A DNA stretch of 64,000 nucleotides, from NCBI RefSeq assembly GCF_900116405.1, contig NZ_FPAQ01000002.1, positions 62,001 to 126,000 of the forward strand, given 5' to 3'. Numbering within the stretch: position 1 is the stretch's first letter; the number at the start of each line of letters is the position of its first letter. Both the position numbers and the translations under genes were made by a program. This document shows, piece after piece, positions 62,562 through 64,000 of this stretch. Below the pieces are notes generated by a model, which worked only from the letters and a program-made list of their open reading frames with translations, was not told the DNA's origin and searched no databases. Source of the stretch: Halomonas saccharevitans (GTDB lineage: Bacteria > Pseudomonadota > Gammaproteobacteria > Pseudomonadales > Halomonadaceae).

Positions 62562-63270
62562 CCGGAAAGGTCAGGGGCAGGCGCGGTGCGCGGGGCACCA
62601 GGCCGCTGTGGTGGTCGAGCAGGGCGTCGGGGCGCACCCAGCGGCCGTGGCCGCCGGAAAGCAGCAGCACGTCGTCGGCCAGGCGGGCTAGCTGCTCCAT
62701 GTCGTGGAGCACCACGATGATGGTGGTGCCGGCACGGGCCATCTCGCGCAGCACCTCCATCAGCACGTCCACCGTCTCGATGTCGACATTGGCGAAGGGC
62801 TCGTCGAGCAGCAGCAGCTCGGCCTCCTGCATCAGGGTGCGGCCGAACAGTGCGCGCTGGCGCTGGCCGCCGGAGAGTTCGCCCAGCGGGCGGTGGGCCA
62901 GCGAGGAGATGCCCAGCTTGGCCATGATCTCGCGGCAGCGACGGTAGTGGGGGCCGCAGTAACCCTTCAGGGCGCCGTGGCTCGGCCAGGTGCCGCTCAT
63001 GATCAGCTCTTCCACGCTCATCGGGAAGGTCAGGTCCAGCGCCAGCTGCTGGGGCAGCCAGGCACGGCGCTCGCGGGGTACCACGCACTCGACTCGCCCG
63101 TCGACGGGCGACAGCATGCCCATGATCGCCGCGATCAGGGTGCTCTTGCCGGCGCCGTTGGCGCCGATCAGCGCCGTGATGGCGCCGTCCATGAAGCGCC
63201 CGTCGAGGTGCTCGAGGATCGTCTGGCCGCCGCGGGCCAGCTGCAGGTCGTGGAGTTGCAGGCGCGACAT
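62536..63270 (-). CDS. znuC: Zinc ABC transporter ATPase ZnuC (system 2)
   Basis: A 244-residue ABC ATPase: GANGAGKST, signature LSGGQRQR, Walker B LLLLDEPFANVD, H-loop VLHDMEQ. The ATG at 63270 overlaps the stop of the small upstream gene by 1 bp (TGATG), so they are coupled. Its sequence is distinct from system 1, and it lacks the His-rich tail. Confidence 0.92.
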   Translation of the reverse strand: MSRLQLHDLQLARGGQTILEHLDGRFMDGAITALIGANGAGKSTLIAAIMGMLSPVDGRVECVVPRERRAWLPQQLALDLTFPMSVEELIMSGTWPSHGALKGYCGPHYRRCREIMAKLGISSLAHRPLGELSGGQRQRALFGRTLMQEAELLLLDEPFANVDIETVDVLMEVLREMARAGTTIIVVLHDMEQLARLADDVLLLSGGHGRWVRPDALLDHHSGLVPRAPRLPLTFPDASHAGTA

Positions 63271-63419
63271 CAGGACCACCACCCCGCGGCCCACGAGACC
63301 GCCAGCCACAGGGCGGCCAGCGGCGCGGCGACGAGCAGCAGCCGGCGCGTCGCGGAGAGCGACATCAGCGAGAAGTGGCAGGGCCCTTCGGGGCGATGCC
63401 GGTGGTGTCGGTGTGCCAT
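63270..63419 (-). CDS. 49-residue His-rich-headed membrane microprotein, first gene of znu operon 2
   Basis: Reading the minus strand from the ATG at 63419 gives MAHRHHRHRPEGPCHF, then a hydrophobic helix (about residues 25-45, ending SWAAGWWS) and a TGA overlapping the znuC start. GGAGG lies 9-10 bp before the ATG, and a Zur box is 27 bp further upstream. The His cluster and Cys suggest metal handling or regulation of the transporter. No family recognised. Confidence 0.7.
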   Translation of the reverse strand: MAHRHHRHRPEGPCHFSLMSLSATRRLLLVAAPLAALWLAVSWAAGWWS

Positions 63420-63445
63420 GGGGGTACGCCTCCGGGAATGCGGCG

Positions 63446-63464
63446 AAAGTTATAACATAACAAT
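63446..63464 (-). promoter_or_regulatory. Zur box upstream of znu operon 2
   Basis: AAAGTTAT-AAC-ATAACAAT has two mismatches to the palindrome AATGTTAT-N3-ATAACATT. It precedes the microprotein gene. Confidence 0.8.
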
Positions 63465-63518
63465 ACGTGCCCGGGCCACCGCCCCGTCGCCTTCCCGCAT
63501 GCCTGTCATCGTCCGTGG

Positions 63519-64000
63519 TCAGAGCCCCAAGGCGTGGCGCATCACCTGCCGCTTGGCACTCTCCAGGCGGTCGGCCAGCGCCAGCCCGGCGCCCCCGGCC
63601 TGGCGCAGGGGCGCCGCCCCGGTGAATACCCGATGGAAGGTCTCCATGGCGGCGATCATCGCGAGTGTCTGGGGGCGCCGCTCCCGGCCATAGCCGGCCA
63701 GCACCCGACGATCGCCCGGATCCTGACCGGCCCGGAAGGCGGCGGTTACTCGGCGACTCAGCGCCTCGGCATCCTGCAGGCCGAGGTTGAGCCCCTGGCC
63801 GGCCAGCGGGTGGATCACATGGGCGGCGTCGCCCACCAGCGCCAGGCGCGGGCGCACGTAGCGCTCGGCGTGGCGGCGGCGGATGGGAAAGCTGGCGCGA
63901 CCCAGCACCGCCTCGACGCCTCCCAGGCGCTCGGGGAAGTCGCGCTCGATGGCCTGGCGCAGCGCCTCGTCGTCGAGCGCCTCGCGGGCTCGGGTGGCCG
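63519..64000 (-). CDS. UbiH/UbiF-family FAD monooxygenase, 3' part (cut by window edge)
   Basis: The last 160 codons of a flavin hydroxylase of ubiquinone synthesis. GDAAHVIHPLAGQGLNLGLQD is the second FAD motif (quoted in part as AHVIHPLAGQGLNLGL), preceded by FPIRRRHAERYVRPRLALVG. The frame continues past 64000 with ATRAREALDDEALRQAIERD. Which ring position it hydroxylates (UbiH, UbiF, UbiI) cannot be decided from this part. Confidence 0.85.
   Translation of the reverse strand, partial: ATRAREALDDEALRQAIERDFPERLGGVEAVLGRASFPIRRRHAERYVRPRLALVGDAAHVIHPLAGQGLNLGLQDAEALSRRVTAAFRAGQDPGDRRVLAGYGRERRPQTLAMIAAMETFHRVFTGAAPLRQAGGAGLALADRLESAKRQVMRHALGL

Noticed and set aside
1..64000. Search for tRNA, rRNA, insertion sequence transposases or phage genes
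   Set aside because: None was recognised by reading; the only mobile-type signals are the dispersed structured repeat and the duplicated gene ends.

Overview
The window is high-GC DNA (around 68-70% by eye) from a gammaproteobacterium. Protein sequences, gene order and a dispersed repeat type I associate with Halomonadaceae point to a denitrifying Halomonas/Billgrantia-like organism; that placement is inference, since no rRNA or marker gene is present.

Layout. (1) 1-25.9 kb is an anaerobic respiration island: nitric oxide reductase norCB with its activation genes norQ and norD and a small membrane protein; a divergent-side norEF-type operon; two canonical NarK transporters; NarXL; a third NarK-like protein lacking the nitrate-binding residues; narGHJI; a PpiC-type isomerase; moaB and moeA for molybdenum cofactor; a Dnr-type Crp/Fnr regulator; and a DGC-domain protein. 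FNR/Dnr boxes and NarL 7-2-7 sites precede several of these transcription units. moeA is out of frame because of a third copy of an 8-bp repeat, and a decayed second copy of the moeA-dnr junction lies downstream. (2) 26-35.3 kb is mixed: a 2-oxoadipate dioxygenase (HglS-type), a TauE/SafE permease, a large HD-GYP sensor, a D,D-carboxypeptidase with a SPOR domain, an EamA transporter, and a PepSY protein with a cytochrome b561. The last pair lies between two copies of the eamA 3' end. (3) 35.4-42.4 kb is a zinc-starvation locus with two Zur boxes: a DUF1826 protein, a His-rich outer-membrane barrel, folE2, a second hisI, znuBC and a ZnuA-ZinT fusion. A second znu operon with its own Zur box lies at 60.5-63.5 kb. 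(4) 42.4-46.5 kb has thiME under a TPP riboswitch, a small membrane protein, and a SulP transporter divergent from a ribbon-helix-helix protein.

(5) 46.6-53.1 kb is the most unusual part: a tightly coupled six-gene operon encoding a thermostable-hemolysin-family (GNAT-like) protein, an AMP-ligase fused to a heme-oxygenase-like diiron domain, an SDR reductase, a TPR protein and a QseBC/PmrAB-type two-component system. The same CTTAAG-N5-GTTAAG-like site precedes this operon, the small membrane gene at 44.0-44.3 kb and (weaker) the PepSY-cytochrome b pair, so the system probably controls all three. (6) 53.2-64 kb has an NlpC/P60 lipoprotein, glyoxalase I, a glycine-betaine-type binding protein, an AttEFGH-like ABC exporter with lipoprotein, the second znu operon including an unlisted 49-residue membrane protein, and the 3' part of a UbiH-family hydroxylase.
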